From an uncultured Candidatus Melainabacteria bacterium (GTDB taxonomy: Bacteria > Cyanobacteriota > Vampirovibrionia > Gastranaerophilales > Gastranaerophilaceae), in the NCBI GenBank assembly GCA_934757255.1, contig CAKVLL010000009.1:1-61927 (forward strand): a stretch of DNA of 61,927 nucleotides, in the 5' to 3' direction. The position numbers and the translations under genes were made by a program. Positions 7,426 to 16,922 of this stretch are shown here, in pieces. Positions within the stretch are counted from its first letter, which is position 1. Each line of letters opens with the position of its first letter. Below the pieces are notes generated by a model that worked only from the letters and a program-made list of their open reading frames with translations, was not told where the DNA came from and did not search any database.

Positions 7426-8316
7426 TTATTCTTTTCCCTTTAAAATATCAAAAATATTTTTGTGTTTATTTTCAGCCAAATCTTTTGGCTTTATTCCCAA
7501 AATTGATTCCAAGTCTGTTTTAAGAGTCGTTAAATCATCGTATTTCTTAAGAATTCCATCCATACATACAGAAACATCACCGGTTTCTTCAGAAACAACC
7601 AGACAAGCCGCATCAGAAACTTCTGACATACCAATTGCCGCTCTATGGCGCGTTCCATATCTCCAGCTTAATTTAGGATCTTCCGTTAAAGGAAGAAGTA
7701 CACCTGCAGAGTGAATTTTATTGTTTTCAATTACCATTGCACCATCGTGTAATGGTGTATTCGGATGGAAAATTGTCAAAATCAATTCGGTCGAAATTAA
7801 AGCATCAAGCTTTGTTCCCACATCATTATAAACTCCGGTATTCATTCCTTTTTGGAAAACCATCAATGCACCGGTTTTTGTTTTTGTTAAATATTTTACT
7901 GCTTCAATAATTTCTTTAATTACATCAACATCATTTTCTGTTGCTTTTGCAAAAGAGCCCGGAGTGAAAAACGCTTTTCTTATAAACCCAGGTTGTCCAA
8001 GATAGCCCAAAAATCTTCTTAATTCCGGTTGGAAAATTACAATCAAACTCAAAGATATCAAAGTTACGAGTGATTTTAAGAAAACGCCTAAAATTCTTAA
8101 ATCTATAAGAATAAGAATTTCACTCAAAATCCAAGCAAAAATCAGAATAAAAAGTCCTTTTACAAGTTTTTCTGATTGAGTATCTTTGATAAATTTTTGA
8201 TAAAAGACAAATAGAATTACAACAATGAGTCCGATTTCCAAAACATTTATCCAATTCAACGACCATTGAAGTGGACTCAAAATATCTTGAACTAAGGAAA
8301 TTAGTGCATCTGTCAT
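7426..8316 (-). CDS. cdaA: Diadenylate cyclase CdaA
   Basis: 296 aa. Three N-terminal membrane helices (residues about 25-95) and a cytoplasmic DAC domain with the two signature motifs, DGAMVI and GTRHRAAIG, which make cyclic di-AMP from two ATP. Length and topology match CdaA (DacA) of Firmicutes and Cyanobacteria. In those groups cdaA is often beside cdaR and glmM; here it sits between lysA and a YitT-family gene, with glmU 20 kb away. The start has an AGGTTGAG site. Confidence 0.95.
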   Translation of the reverse strand: MTDALISLVQDILSPLQWSLNWINVLEIGLIVVILFVFYQKFIKDTQSEKLVKGLFILIFAWILSEILILIDLRILGVFLKSLVTLISLSLIVIFQPELRRFLGYLGQPGFIRKAFFTPGSFAKATENDVDVIKEIIEAVKYLTKTKTGALMVFQKGMNTGVYNDVGTKLDALISTELILTIFHPNTPLHDGAMVIENNKIHSAGVLLPLTEDPKLSWRYGTRHRAAIGMSEVSDAACLVVSEETGDVSVCMDGILKKYDDLTTLKTDLESILGIKPKDLAENKHKNIFDILKGKE

Positions 8317-8317
8317 A

Positions 8318-9622
8318 TTATCTCAACCTATCGGGAATGTTATCTTTAGAGATTAAATCCTCTAACACCTCTCTATATACTATAATATCAGAATGTGAAT
8401 TATTTACAAGTACCATAGCCGGTTTTTCTACACGATTATAATTGCTTGCCATAGAATAATTATAAGCGCCGGTATTATATACGCAAAGAATATCTCCGCT
8501 TTCCAATTTAGGAAGTTCAATTTCGTTAATCAATATATCTCCGCTTTCGCAAAAACGTCCTGCTATTGTAACTTTTTCTAAATTCTCAGATGTCGGTTTA
8601 TTTGCCACTTGTGCAATATATTCTGCTTGATACATACTAGGACGCGGATTGTCAGCCATTCCACCATCCACAGCAACGTATTTGCGTCCATTAGGAACTT
8701 GTTTTGAACTTCCTACTGTATAAAGTGTTACACCGCTTGTAGAAATAATGCTTCTTCCCGGCTCAATATAAATTGTAGGAATTTCAACTGAGTATTTATG
8801 CATAGCATCGGTAACAACCAAAGCTAAAGCTTCAACGTCAGGAGGATTATCAGCGTTTGTGTACTTAACTCCCAAACCACCGCCTATATTCATTTCATCC
8901 AAAATTAAACCGAATTTTTCTTTAATTCGCGCAATTTCCTTAACTAAAATTTCTACTTCGTCGTAATAGCATTGCGTTTCAAAAATTTGTGAACCGATAT
9001 GAGCGTGCAAACCGCGTAATATTAGATTTGTATATTTTTCTTGAATAAGAGTAATTATTTCATCAATTTGTGTTAAATCAAATCCGAATTTTGAATCAAT
9101 TTGACCTGTTTGAATGTAATCGTGCGTATGACATTCTATACCCGGAGTTATTCTAAGCAAAATATCGACTTTTGTGCATTTTTCTTCCGCGATTTTATTT
9201 AACAACTCTGCTTCATAGAAATTATCAACAGAAAAACGTCCGACTTTGCAATCAAGCGCAAGTTCAATTTCTCTTCTAGTCTTGTTATTACCGTTAAACA
9301 GAACTTTTGACATATCGGCACCGGCTTTAAATACGGTATAAATTTCTCCGGCAGACACAGTGTCGAATCCAAAACCTTCTCTTGCTAGAATTTTAGCGAT
9401 TGCAGATGTACAAAGAGCTTTTGATGCGTACATCATTTTGATGTTGGAGTAATTTTTAAAAGCTTTTTTGTAGTCTTGACAAATTCCGCGCAAAGTTGCT
9501 TCGTCTATAACATAGAGCGGTGTTCCATGTTTTTTTGCTAATTCCACAGTATCACAACCACCTATGTATATATGTTCTTTTTCTTCTAGTGTAATGGGTT
9601 TTATTGATTGATTTATGCTCAT
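8318..9622 (-). CDS. lysA: Diaminopimelate decarboxylase
   Basis: 434 aa, the usual length. It converts meso-diaminopimelate to L-lysine with pyridoxal phosphate. Visible motifs: MMYASKAL with the PLP-binding Lys, LHAHIGSQI, GGGLGVKY, the EPGRSI phosphate-binding segment and CESGDIL with the catalytic Cys. It is first in the operon with cdaA (1 bp after its stop) and a YitT-family gene. GAGG 9 nt upstream fixes the start. Co-transcription links cell-wall/lysine supply to c-di-AMP signalling. Confidence 0.97.
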   Translation of the reverse strand: MSINQSIKPITLEEKEHIYIGGCDTVELAKKHGTPLYVIDEATLRGICQDYKKAFKNYSNIKMMYASKALCTSAIAKILAREGFGFDTVSAGEIYTVFKAGADMSKVLFNGNNKTRREIELALDCKVGRFSVDNFYEAELLNKIAEEKCTKVDILLRITPGIECHTHDYIQTGQIDSKFGFDLTQIDEIITLIQEKYTNLILRGLHAHIGSQIFETQCYYDEVEILVKEIARIKEKFGLILDEMNIGGGLGVKYTNADNPPDVEALALVVTDAMHKYSVEIPTIYIEPGRSIISTSGVTLYTVGSSKQVPNGRKYVAVDGGMADNPRPSMYQAEYIAQVANKPTSENLEKVTIAGRFCESGDILINEIELPKLESGDILCVYNTGAYNYSMASNYNRVEKPAMVLVNNSHSDIIVYREVLEDLISKDNIPDRLR

Positions 9623-9725
9623 AAAAAATCCTCTTATTGTATCCTTTTTTATATTTTAGCAAAAACAATGAATGTTTTGAATTTTTATATGCATTAAAAA
9701 ATTAGAAATGTGTATGAAATAAATT

Positions 9726-9755
9726 TTGACTTTTATTTTTGCAAAAGTATATAAT
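9726..9755 (+). promoter_or_regulatory. Sigma-70-type promoter
   Basis: TTGACT (9726-9731), 18 nt, TATAAT (9750-9755), about 24 bp before the start codon of the secreted zincin-like gene. Confidence 0.65.
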
Positions 9756-9778
9756 AGTATAAGTTGAGAGGATTGAGT

Positions 9779-10447
9779 ATGAAAAAGCTATTTAGTTTCT
9801 TAATATTAATGGGGTTATCGTTTGCACCTGCTTTATCAAAAACTTATGAGCCGGTTCCTTCAAACGTAAAATTACCGTCAAAATATACGCAAGATTATAT
9901 AAACAGCATCTCAGAGGAATATAAAGATGTTTCTAATGAACAAATTTTCCATGTAGCATTAGATATGCTAAAAGATACATCTGGAGAGTTTTCAAGAAAA
10001 GCTTTGTTAGGCTATAACGTTACTCAAATGCCAGTAAAAGTGATGTTTAAAGATTTGTCTGAAATTAATGAAGCGTATGCAACTTTTGACGCTGTGGGTT
10101 GGAAGAAAAAGGGCAAATTATACGTTTATATTAACCCTAAACACGAATACGCGCCACCTGGGGCGTTAGCAGCTTTGCTTGCGCATGAAGCATTACATCA
10201 AGATGAATATAATTCATTGAGTGAAGAAACTTACGCGTGGACAATGGAAGCGATTGTGTGGACTGAAATTTTAAAGCGCTATCCTGAATCAAATAATTTG
10301 GAATCCGCGCTTGTAACTAGAGAAAATGTTTTAAAACAATTGTTAGAAAAAGGAAATTACACTAATAAATATATAAAGAAAACTGTTTTTGCAAATGAAG
10401 GTTACAAGAATTTACCGCTAACTTCTCCTGGGTTTAATAACAATTAA
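9779..10447 (+). CDS. Secreted zincin-like putative metallopeptidase
   Basis: 222 aa from the chosen start MKKLFSFLIL, which has GAGAGG 8 nt upstream; a TTG at 9764 is less likely. Residues 1-19 are a signal peptide ending near APALS. HEALH (H136, E137, H140) fits the HExxH zinc motif, with Glu residues downstream (EETYAW) that could provide the third ligand. The protein is therefore likely an exported zinc peptidase, but no named family is recognised. It stands alone between two promoters, with no clear terminator. Confidence 0.8.
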   Translation: MKKLFSFLILMGLSFAPALSKTYEPVPSNVKLPSKYTQDYINSISEEYKDVSNEQIFHVALDMLKDTSGEFSRKALLGYNVTQMPVKVMFKDLSEINEAYATFDAVGWKKKGKLYVYINPKHEYAPPGALAALLAHEALHQDEYNSLSEETYAWTMEAIVWTEILKRYPESNNLESALVTRENVLKQLLEKGNYTNKYIKKTVFANEGYKNLPLTSPGFNNN

Positions 10448-10519
10448 GAAATATTAAGTGTATTTTATACTATTTATAAAATAGCTCAAAAGTATTATTG
10501 TTATTTATATACAACCCTC

Positions 10520-10548
10520 TTGAGAATGTATTAAGTGTATGTTATAAT
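10520..10548 (+). promoter_or_regulatory. Sigma-70-type promoter with long leader
   Basis: TTGAGA (10520-10525), 17 nt, TATAAT (10543-10548). It would give a leader of about 155 nt before the 10711 gene, containing a 6-bp stem AGAGTG/CACTCT (10651-10656 and 10671-10676) around a C-rich loop. No known riboswitch is recognised. Confidence 0.5.
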
Positions 10549-10710
10549 AATAGTAGAAAGAATAAATATTTTTTCAATACTGTTTAATAAACAGAGAAAG
10601 GAATGGTAAATTAAAAAAGTTTTCTGCAAGTAATGAAATTTACCCCCGAAAGAGTGTTATAGCCCCACACCACTCTCAAATAAAAAAGGTATCCTGTAAC
10701 TTAAAAACAA

Positions 10711-11958
10711 ATGGTGAAAGCGATGGATACGATATTAGTAAACAGATTACAACGTCCCCAATTGGAGAAAACTGCAACGAGCGCAGCAGGAATTGGTATT
10801 GCGATATGCTTGATGCTCTCTCAGAATTTACTAATATCTGCCAAAGATATTCGAGTAGAAAACTTAACAGGAATTTCACCAAGTCTGAATTATATTCAAG
10901 AAAGACAGCAAGAACAAGAAATTGTATTTGAACAAGAAATTTCAAACAAGTATAGGAATTCAAAAATAGTTAGTGTTGAGAAAGGTGTTAAACATGTCAG
11001 AATGATAAGATTTTATAATAATAAACCCGTCAGAATTAATATAGTTGAACTGTCAAAGGGTGTAAACGAAGATCTGGTTGTAGAACCTGCAATTGCGTCA
11101 GAGACTTTAGCTTCAAGAACAAAAATAACAAATATAGCAAATAGAGAAAACGCAATAGTAGCTATAAATGGAGGGTATTTTAAACCTCAAACGGGAGTTC
11201 CTCTTGGTACTTTGATGATAAATAAAAAAGTTTACACAGGTCCAATTTATGACAGAGTGGCTATGGGAATTTTCGATAACGGATTTGATATGGCTAGAGT
11301 TCAACTTAGAGCTCAAGTGGAAACAAATAAAGGAGGGTTAAAAATTGATAATATCAATCAGCCTAGAATGTTGTCAACTCATACAATCGTTTATACGCCG
11401 GATTGGGGCGAGTATTCTCCGTCTTGTCCAAAGTATGGGATGCAGATAGTTGTCGAAAATGGTAAAGCAATAAGAGTATCTTATGGCGCAAATAGAATCC
11501 CTCAAAATGGATTTGTTATAGTTGGAGCAGAAAAGAATTTAAATAGTATCAAGGATGCAAAAAGATACAAACTGAACATTAAAATTAACCCTGAGTGGAA
11601 AGATGTTAACCATATCATAAGTGGCGGACCGTATTTGATAAAAAACGGTGATATCTATGTTGATATGACCGCACAAAAGCTTGGCTCAATTGGTGGTAGA
11701 AATCCAAGAACTGCAATCGGATATACAAGAGATAACCATCTAATTATGTTAACAGCTGATGGAAGGGAAGGTTCATCAATAGGCTTAACGCTTGTAGAAC
11801 TTGCAAATTTGATGAAAGAACTTGGTTGTGTAAATGCGATGAACTTAGATGGTGGCGGTTCAACGGTAATGTACGTAAAAGGACAAGTTGTCAACAAACC
11901 GCCTGTACAAGGCGGCATCCCTCTTTCTCACACCTTAACGGTAAGAAAGATAAGCTAA
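10711..11958 (+). CDS. Phosphodiester glycosidase family (NAGPA domain) exported protein
   Basis: 415 aa. An N-terminal membrane anchor or signal (residues about 24-43, AGIGIAICLMLSQNLLI) precedes a NAGPA/DUF2233 domain (about 95-412). Conserved elements: AINGGYF, GTLMINKKVY, ISGGPYLIKNGD, GRNPRTAIGYT, and the NLDGGGSTVMYV strand, which is the family hallmark. Relatives include mammalian GlcNAc-1-phosphodiester alpha-GlcNAcase; bacterial members are often tied to exopolysaccharide or cell envelope. ATG at 10723 with GGTG upstream is a possible alternative start. A strong terminator follows. Confidence 0.9.
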   Translation: MVKAMDTILVNRLQRPQLEKTATSAAGIGIAICLMLSQNLLISAKDIRVENLTGISPSLNYIQERQQEQEIVFEQEISNKYRNSKIVSVEKGVKHVRMIRFYNNKPVRINIVELSKGVNEDLVVEPAIASETLASRTKITNIANRENAIVAINGGYFKPQTGVPLGTLMINKKVYTGPIYDRVAMGIFDNGFDMARVQLRAQVETNKGGLKIDNINQPRMLSTHTIVYTPDWGEYSPSCPKYGMQIVVENGKAIRVSYGANRIPQNGFVIVGAEKNLNSIKDAKRYKLNIKINPEWKDVNHIISGGPYLIKNGDIYVDMTAQKLGSIGGRNPRTAIGYTRDNHLIMLTADGREGSSIGLTLVELANLMKELGCVNAMNLDGGGSTVMYVKGQVVNKPPVQGGIPLSHTLTVRKIS

Positions 11959-12003
11959 AATTACATTCCATAATACATTAAATCCCCTATGGAAGTAAAA
12001 ACT

Positions 12004-12034
12004 ACCCCTTTTCGAAAATTCGAAAAGGGGTTTG
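12004..12034 (+). terminator. Rho-independent terminator
   Basis: A 13-bp stem, ACCCCTTTTCGAA (12004-12016) paired with TTCGAAAAGGGGT (12019-12031), and then TTT. Ends the NAGPA-domain gene. Confidence 0.8.
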
Positions 12035-12183
12035 AGTTTGTATGGATTGTAGATTTTCTAAAAATTTAATTAGTAGAATTTCTTAAAATATTAGTAGCTT
12101 GGGTAATGTACTCTTAATTATGCTTATTATTTAATTAAGATGTAGAAAGCTTTGAGGCGTAAGCTGATAGGAGGATAGAATAT

Positions 12184-12885
12184 ATGACAGCCGTTGTAGA
12201 TACTGAGAAACAAACTATTAGTGTTATTATCATAGAGGATTTTAAGTTAACTCGTGTTGGACTTAGATGTGCTCTTAATTCAAATCAAGATATTAAAGTC
12301 GTAGCAGAAAGTGATAATGCAACTGAAGGTTTGGAGTTAATTAGAAAACATGTTCCAGATGTTGTTCTTATGGATTTAGGGCTCGCTGGCATGAATGGTA
12401 TAGAAGCGACTGTAAAAGTTATTGAAATGAATAAAGAATTTAAAAATAAAGAGGTAAAAGTTATTGCATTGACCTCTCATGACCGTGAAGAGGAGGTTAT
12501 TGCGGCTTTATCTTCTGGTGCAATGGCTTATTGTTTAAAAGATATTGATCCCTCAAAATTAGCAGATGTTATTCGTGATGTTAAGGAGGGTGTTTGTTGG
12601 TTAGATCCGCTCATTGCAAGAAAGGCTTTGAATGCGTTTCCTAAACAAGAAGCTTTAGGTATTTTGAAAGATAAATCTAATGATTCTGCAAGAATACCAT
12701 TGACAGATAGGGAATTTGAGGTGTTAAGACATTTGGTTGAGGGCAAAAGTAATACTGAAATAGCAAAAGAATTGATAGTTAGTGTGCATACCGCAAAAGC
12801 GCACGTATGCTCAATTTTACAAAAAATGTGTGTGAATGATAGGGTTCAAGCTGCAGTAAAAGCTGTTAAAGAAGGCTTGGTTTAG
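12184..12885 (+). CDS. NarL/FixJ-type response regulator
   Basis: 233 aa. An N-terminal receiver domain (residues about 12-135) has the acidic pair E18/D19, phospho-acceptor D64 in VVLMDLGLAG, a Thr in ALTS and a Lys in CLKD. A C-terminal LuxR-type helix-turn-helix (about 168-230) has LTDREFEVLRHLVEGKSN and VHTAKAHVCSIL. It probably binds DNA when phosphorylated. No histidine kinase is adjacent, so it is an orphan. GATAGGAGG upstream fixes the start. Its HTH is close to that of the short regulator at 18788. Confidence 0.95.
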   Translation: MTAVVDTEKQTISVIIIEDFKLTRVGLRCALNSNQDIKVVAESDNATEGLELIRKHVPDVVLMDLGLAGMNGIEATVKVIEMNKEFKNKEVKVIALTSHDREEEVIAALSSGAMAYCLKDIDPSKLADVIRDVKEGVCWLDPLIARKALNAFPKQEALGILKDKSNDSARIPLTDREFEVLRHLVEGKSNTEIAKELIVSVHTAKAHVCSILQKMCVNDRVQAAVKAVKEGLV

Positions 12886-12906
12886 TTTAGTGTTATTTTG
12901 ATAATG

Positions 12907-12938
12907 AGCCGGTACTTTTAAGTATCGGCTTTTGTTTT
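12907..12938 (+). terminator. Rho-independent terminator
   Basis: AGCCGGTACTT (12907-12917), TT loop, AAGTATCGGCT (12920-12930; one G-T pair), then TTTGTTTT. Confidence 0.85.
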
Positions 12939-12955
12939 GAATTTTTTTAAATTAA

Positions 12956-15424
12956 CTATAAAAACTTACCGGTTTTAGAGGCTTTACAAGATTTGATTTT
13001 ATCCGGTGTTCCAGAAAAAATGATTTCACCTCCATATTCACCGCCTTCTGGCCCCATGTCAATTATATAATCAGCGTTTTTGATGACATCTAAATCGTGT
13101 TCTATCACAACAACAGTAGCACCGTTTTCAATCAGAGTTTGAAACACGCCTAATAATGTTTGCACATCCTGTGGGTGCAAGCCAATTGTAGGTTCGTCAA
13201 ACACAAAAACTGCATCATTTTGAGCCTTTCGCATTTCACTCGCCAGTTTTAGCCTTTGAGCTTCACCACCTGAAAGACTTGGCGTTGCTTCTCCTAGCGT
13301 TAAATATCCAAGTCCCAAATCTTTTAAAATTTGCAATCTGGCTTGAACGAGTTTTAAGTCCTTGCAAGCTTCTAGCGCCGTATTTACGTCCATTGCCATA
13401 ATTTCCGGTAATGAATAATTGTTATATTTAACGCTTTCAGCTTCTTTTGCATACCTAGAACCACTGCATTCCGGACAAGGAATTTCTACGTCAGGTAAAA
13501 ATTGAACATCCAGATTAATAATTCCGGTACCGTCACAAAGCGGACAGCGCAGCATTCCTGTGTTATAGGAAAAATCTCCGGCTTTATATTTATATCCTTT
13601 GTTTTTAGAAATTTTTGCAAAAGTTTTTCTCAACTCATCATGGATATTCGCGTAAGTTGCAACTGTTGAGCGCACATTTATCCCAATTGGGGTGGCGTCA
13701 ATCAACTTAACTTGCTTTATGCCATCAGCTTCAACTGTTTTTACATGCTCTGGCATTTTATAATTTTTTACAATAGAATCGATTGCAGGAACAAGACTCT
13801 CTAATACCATTGTCGTTTTGCCGGAACCGGAAACTCCTGTTACAACCGTCAATCTTCCTTTTGGTATGTCAACAACAAGTGGTTTTACTGTATGAATAGC
13901 GCTTGTTTCAAGGTGAATTTTGCCAAAATCGAAAATCTCATTTTTGTCCAAAGTCTTTCTTATTATTGTATTATTTTTACCGGAGAGAAATCCTCCAATA
14001 ATCGATTTATCGTTGTATTCGATATCTTTAATGGTTCCTTCTGCAATTAAATAACCACCATTTATGCCTGCTTTCGGTCCCATTTCTATAATCCAATCAG
14101 CTTCATCTAAAATTTGTATGTCGTGGTCTACTAAAATTATAGAATTTCCATCATCTAATAAATCATGTAAAACGCCTTTTAGACCAATTATGTTGGCTGG
14201 ATGCAAACCGATAGAAGGTTCATCAAGAACATATAGCACGCCGGTGGTTCTGTTTCTAACGGCACGTGCAAGTTGCATTCTTTGTCTTTCGCCCGTAGAA
14301 AGAGTTGATGCTGCTCTGTCGAGTGTTAAATATCCTAATCCTAAGTCCATAAGGCGTTTTGCAACAGCCTGAAAAGAGTCGCAAATACTTTTTGCCATAG
14401 GTTGCATATTATCAGGTAGAGAATCTGGTACTTTGTCTACCCATTTAACTAATTCAGAAAGCGACATTTTACAAGCTTCATCTAAACTGATACCCATTAT
14501 TTTGGGCGTTCTGGCTTTTTTAGATAAACGTGTGCCATTGCAATCAGGACAAACATTTTGCTTTAAAAATTTTTCAACGCGTTTCATGCTTTTTTCGTCT
14601 TTAACTTTAGCAAGCGCATTTTCTACGGTGTAAGTCGCATTGTAATATGTAAAATCCAACTCTCCGGCTTGGTTTGTATTTTTAGCTTTATAAAAAATAT
14701 GCTTCTTCTCTGCCGGCCCATTGTAGACAATATCTTTTTCTTTTTCTGTCAAATCCTTGAAAGGAATATTCGTACGCACTCCCATTTCTCTACAAACATC
14801 AGTCATTAAAGACCACATTAGTGTTCCCCAAGGTACTACAGCGCCTTCGTCAATTGTTAGATTTTCATCCGGAACGAGAGTCGATCTATCAACTGTGCGT
14901 ACAATTCCTGTGCCGCCACAAGTTTCACAAGCGCCTTGCGAATTAAAAGCCAGTTCTTCCGCTGATGGTGCGTAAAAATGCGCGTTACATTCCGGACAAA
15001 CCAATTCTTCTTCCGCCGCAACAGCTAGCGTTGGATTTAAATAATGACCATTTGGACAACGATGAGAAGCCAGTCTTGAAAACATTAATCTTAAGCTATT
15101 AAGTAATTCAGTCCCTGTTCCAAATGTACTTCTAACTCCTGGTACCGCCGGACGTTGGTGCAAGGCTAAAGCTGCCGGAACATATAATACTTCGTCTACC
15201 AAAGCTTTTTCAGCTTGAGTCATTCGTCTTCTTGTATAAGTAGAAAGTGCTTCTAAATATCGCCTAGAGCCTTCTGAATATAGAACTCCAAGTGCAAGTG
15301 AAGATTTACCTGAACCTGAAACGCCGGCAATTCCAACAATTTTATTTAGCGGAATATCAACATCAATGTTTTTTAGATTATGTACTTTTGCGCCGCGAAC
15401 TTTGATTGCATTAATTTTTGACAT
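12956..15424 (-). CDS. Compact UvrA-like excinuclease ABC ATPase
   Basis: 822 aa from MSKINAIKVRG, chosen for its AGGAGAG site over an upstream in-frame Met at 15460. Two ABC modules: Walker A GVSGSGKSS (34-42) and later GVSGSGKTT, with signatures LSTGERQRMQLA and LSGGEAQRLKLA and Walker B VLDEPS and VFDEPT. Two CxxC-type zinc modules are present (CPNGH...CPEC and CPLCDGTG...CPECSGS). Canonical UvrA is about 940 aa, so this is a shortened member and may be a UvrA2-like paralogue acting in drug or damage tolerance rather than the main repair UvrA. Confidence 0.88.
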   Translation of the reverse strand: MSKINAIKVRGAKVHNLKNIDVDIPLNKIVGIAGVSGSGKSSLALGVLYSEGSRRYLEALSTYTRRRMTQAEKALVDEVLYVPAALALHQRPAVPGVRSTFGTGTELLNSLRLMFSRLASHRCPNGHYLNPTLAVAAEEELVCPECNAHFYAPSAEELAFNSQGACETCGGTGIVRTVDRSTLVPDENLTIDEGAVVPWGTLMWSLMTDVCREMGVRTNIPFKDLTEKEKDIVYNGPAEKKHIFYKAKNTNQAGELDFTYYNATYTVENALAKVKDEKSMKRVEKFLKQNVCPDCNGTRLSKKARTPKIMGISLDEACKMSLSELVKWVDKVPDSLPDNMQPMAKSICDSFQAVAKRLMDLGLGYLTLDRAASTLSTGERQRMQLARAVRNRTTGVLYVLDEPSIGLHPANIIGLKGVLHDLLDDGNSIILVDHDIQILDEADWIIEMGPKAGINGGYLIAEGTIKDIEYNDKSIIGGFLSGKNNTIIRKTLDKNEIFDFGKIHLETSAIHTVKPLVVDIPKGRLTVVTGVSGSGKTTMVLESLVPAIDSIVKNYKMPEHVKTVEADGIKQVKLIDATPIGINVRSTVATYANIHDELRKTFAKISKNKGYKYKAGDFSYNTGMLRCPLCDGTGIINLDVQFLPDVEIPCPECSGSRYAKEAESVKYNNYSLPEIMAMDVNTALEACKDLKLVQARLQILKDLGLGYLTLGEATPSLSGGEAQRLKLASEMRKAQNDAVFVFDEPTIGLHPQDVQTLLGVFQTLIENGATVVVIEHDLDVIKNADYIIDMGPEGGEYGGEIIFSGTPDKIKSCKASKTGKFL

Positions 15425-15444
15425 AAGATTCTCTCCTGATAATA

Positions 15445-15480
15445 AAACATCCCAACACACAAAAATGCATTGGGATGTTT
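15445..15480 (-). terminator. Probable terminator after metK
   Basis: An 11-bp stem AAACATCCCAA (15445-15455) paired with TTGGGATGTTT (15470-15480) with a 14-nt loop; the U tract on the minus strand is short. It sits between metK and the uvrA-like gene and may reduce read-through. Confidence 0.5.
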
Positions 15481-15498
15481 AGTTATGATATGCTTTTA

Positions 15499-16770
15499 TT
15501 AGCAAAGAGCACAAGAACTATCTAGTGACTTTTTTAAAGCATCAACCTTGTCTAATTGTTCCCAAGGAAGATTTAAGTCTGTACGTCCTAAGTGACCGTA
15601 AGCAGCTAATTTTTGATAGAATTTACCGCCATTTTTAGCAGGCAAGTTTCTCAAATCAAAGTTCGAAATAATTGCAGCCGGTCTTAGGTCAAAGTTAGCT
15701 CTTACTAATTCAGAAATTTCGTCATCAGAAATTTTACCTGTACCGAATGTATCAACGAAAATTGAAATAGGTTCTGCTACACCAATAGCGTAAGCCAATT
15801 CAATTTCACATTTTTCAGCAAGTCCAGCAGCTACAATGTTTTTCGCAACATATCTTGAAGCATAAGCAGCTGATCTGTCAACCTTCGTTGGATCTTTTCC
15901 TGAGAAAGCGCCGCCACCGTGACGAGAATAACCACCGTATGTATCTACGATAATTTTTCTGCCGGTTAAACCTGAATCGCCTTGAGGACCACCAACTACA
16001 AATCTACCTGATGGGTTGATTAAAATAATTGTTTCACTATCAAGTTTAATAGATTCTGTTTCAAATACATAATCAATTACGCATCTTTTTAAATCATTTC
16101 TAATAATTTCTTGAACTTTTGAGTTATCACTAATTCCGTTAATTTCTGCTGCGTGTTGAGTAGAAAGTAAAACTGTGTGAATTCTTGATGGCTTGCCATC
16201 AACATATTCAACTGTAACTTGTGATTTACCATCCGGTCTTAAGTATTTTAAGATACCTTCTTTTCTAACTTGAGCCAATCTGTAAGACAATTTGTGAGCC
16301 AAGCTGATTGGAAGTGGCATAAGTTCAGGTGTTTCGTTGCAAGCGTATCCAAACATAATACCTTGGTCACCTGCACCGATGTTTTCTGTTTCTGATTTAG
16401 AAGTATCAGCGTTTTCACTTCTGCTTTCCAAAGCTTTGTTTACACCGCCTGCGATATCTACTGATTGTTCGTCAATGCTTGTTAAAACTGCGCAAGTATC
16501 GCAATCAAAACCGCCGCCTGCTTGTCCTTCGTAACCGATATTTCTAACGGTATTTCTAACTACTTGCGGAATATCTACATAACAATTTGATGTGATTTCA
16601 CCACAAACAAGAACCATACCTGTAGTAGCAGTAGTTTCTGCAGCTACTCTGGATTGAGGGTCTTTTGTTAAAAATTCATCTAATATTGCGTCTGAAATTT
16701 GATCGCAAACTTTGTCAGGGTGTCCTTCTGTAACTGATTCAGAAGTGAACAAAAATTTTTTTGATGTCAT
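15499..16770 (-). CDS. metK: S-adenosylmethionine synthetase
   Basis: 423 aa, slightly longer than usual, with an extra Cys-containing tail (SLDSSCALC). It makes SAM from methionine and ATP. Family signatures: FTSESVTEGHPDKVCDQISD at the N-terminus, the GAGDQGIMFGYA hexapeptide region, and GGGAFSGKDPTKVDRSAAY. AAGGAG upstream fixes the start. The leader holds GC-rich blocks that may be regulatory. The uvrA-like gene follows on the same strand. Confidence 0.97.
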   Translation of the reverse strand: MTSKKFLFTSESVTEGHPDKVCDQISDAILDEFLTKDPQSRVAAETTATTGMVLVCGEITSNCYVDIPQVVRNTVRNIGYEGQAGGGFDCDTCAVLTSIDEQSVDIAGGVNKALESRSENADTSKSETENIGAGDQGIMFGYACNETPELMPLPISLAHKLSYRLAQVRKEGILKYLRPDGKSQVTVEYVDGKPSRIHTVLLSTQHAAEINGISDNSKVQEIIRNDLKRCVIDYVFETESIKLDSETIILINPSGRFVVGGPQGDSGLTGRKIIVDTYGGYSRHGGGAFSGKDPTKVDRSAAYASRYVAKNIVAAGLAEKCEIELAYAIGVAEPISIFVDTFGTGKISDDEISELVRANFDLRPAAIISNFDLRNLPAKNGGKFYQKLAAYGHLGRTDLNLPWEQLDKVDALKKSLDSSCALC

Positions 16771-16797
16771 CTTTTTTTCTCCTTAATTTATATTACT

Positions 16798-16830
16798 CCG
16801 GTAAGGTTTTTAATTCCGACCCGGTCACAT
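16798..16830 (-). promoter_or_regulatory. GC-rich leader blocks upstream of metK
   Basis: On the minus strand the leader carries GACCGGGTCGG and TTACCGGAG separated by an A-rich stretch, unlike the AT-rich surroundings. The two CCGG blocks can pair with each other and GGT with ACC, so a small structured or pseudoknotted SAM-sensing element is conceivable. No known SAM riboswitch consensus is confirmed. Confidence 0.25.
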
Positions 16831-16922
16831 TAGCTACATTCTAGTATGAAGGTCAAGAAAAATCAAGAAAATGAAATGTTTTTACTTAACATAACGCAAA
16901 GAAAAAATGATTTTTTATTTAA

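Noticed and set aside
6914..7714. 266-aa plus-strand frame
   Set aside because: It lies antisense to the YitT-family and cdaA genes, whose minus-strand products are clearly conserved.
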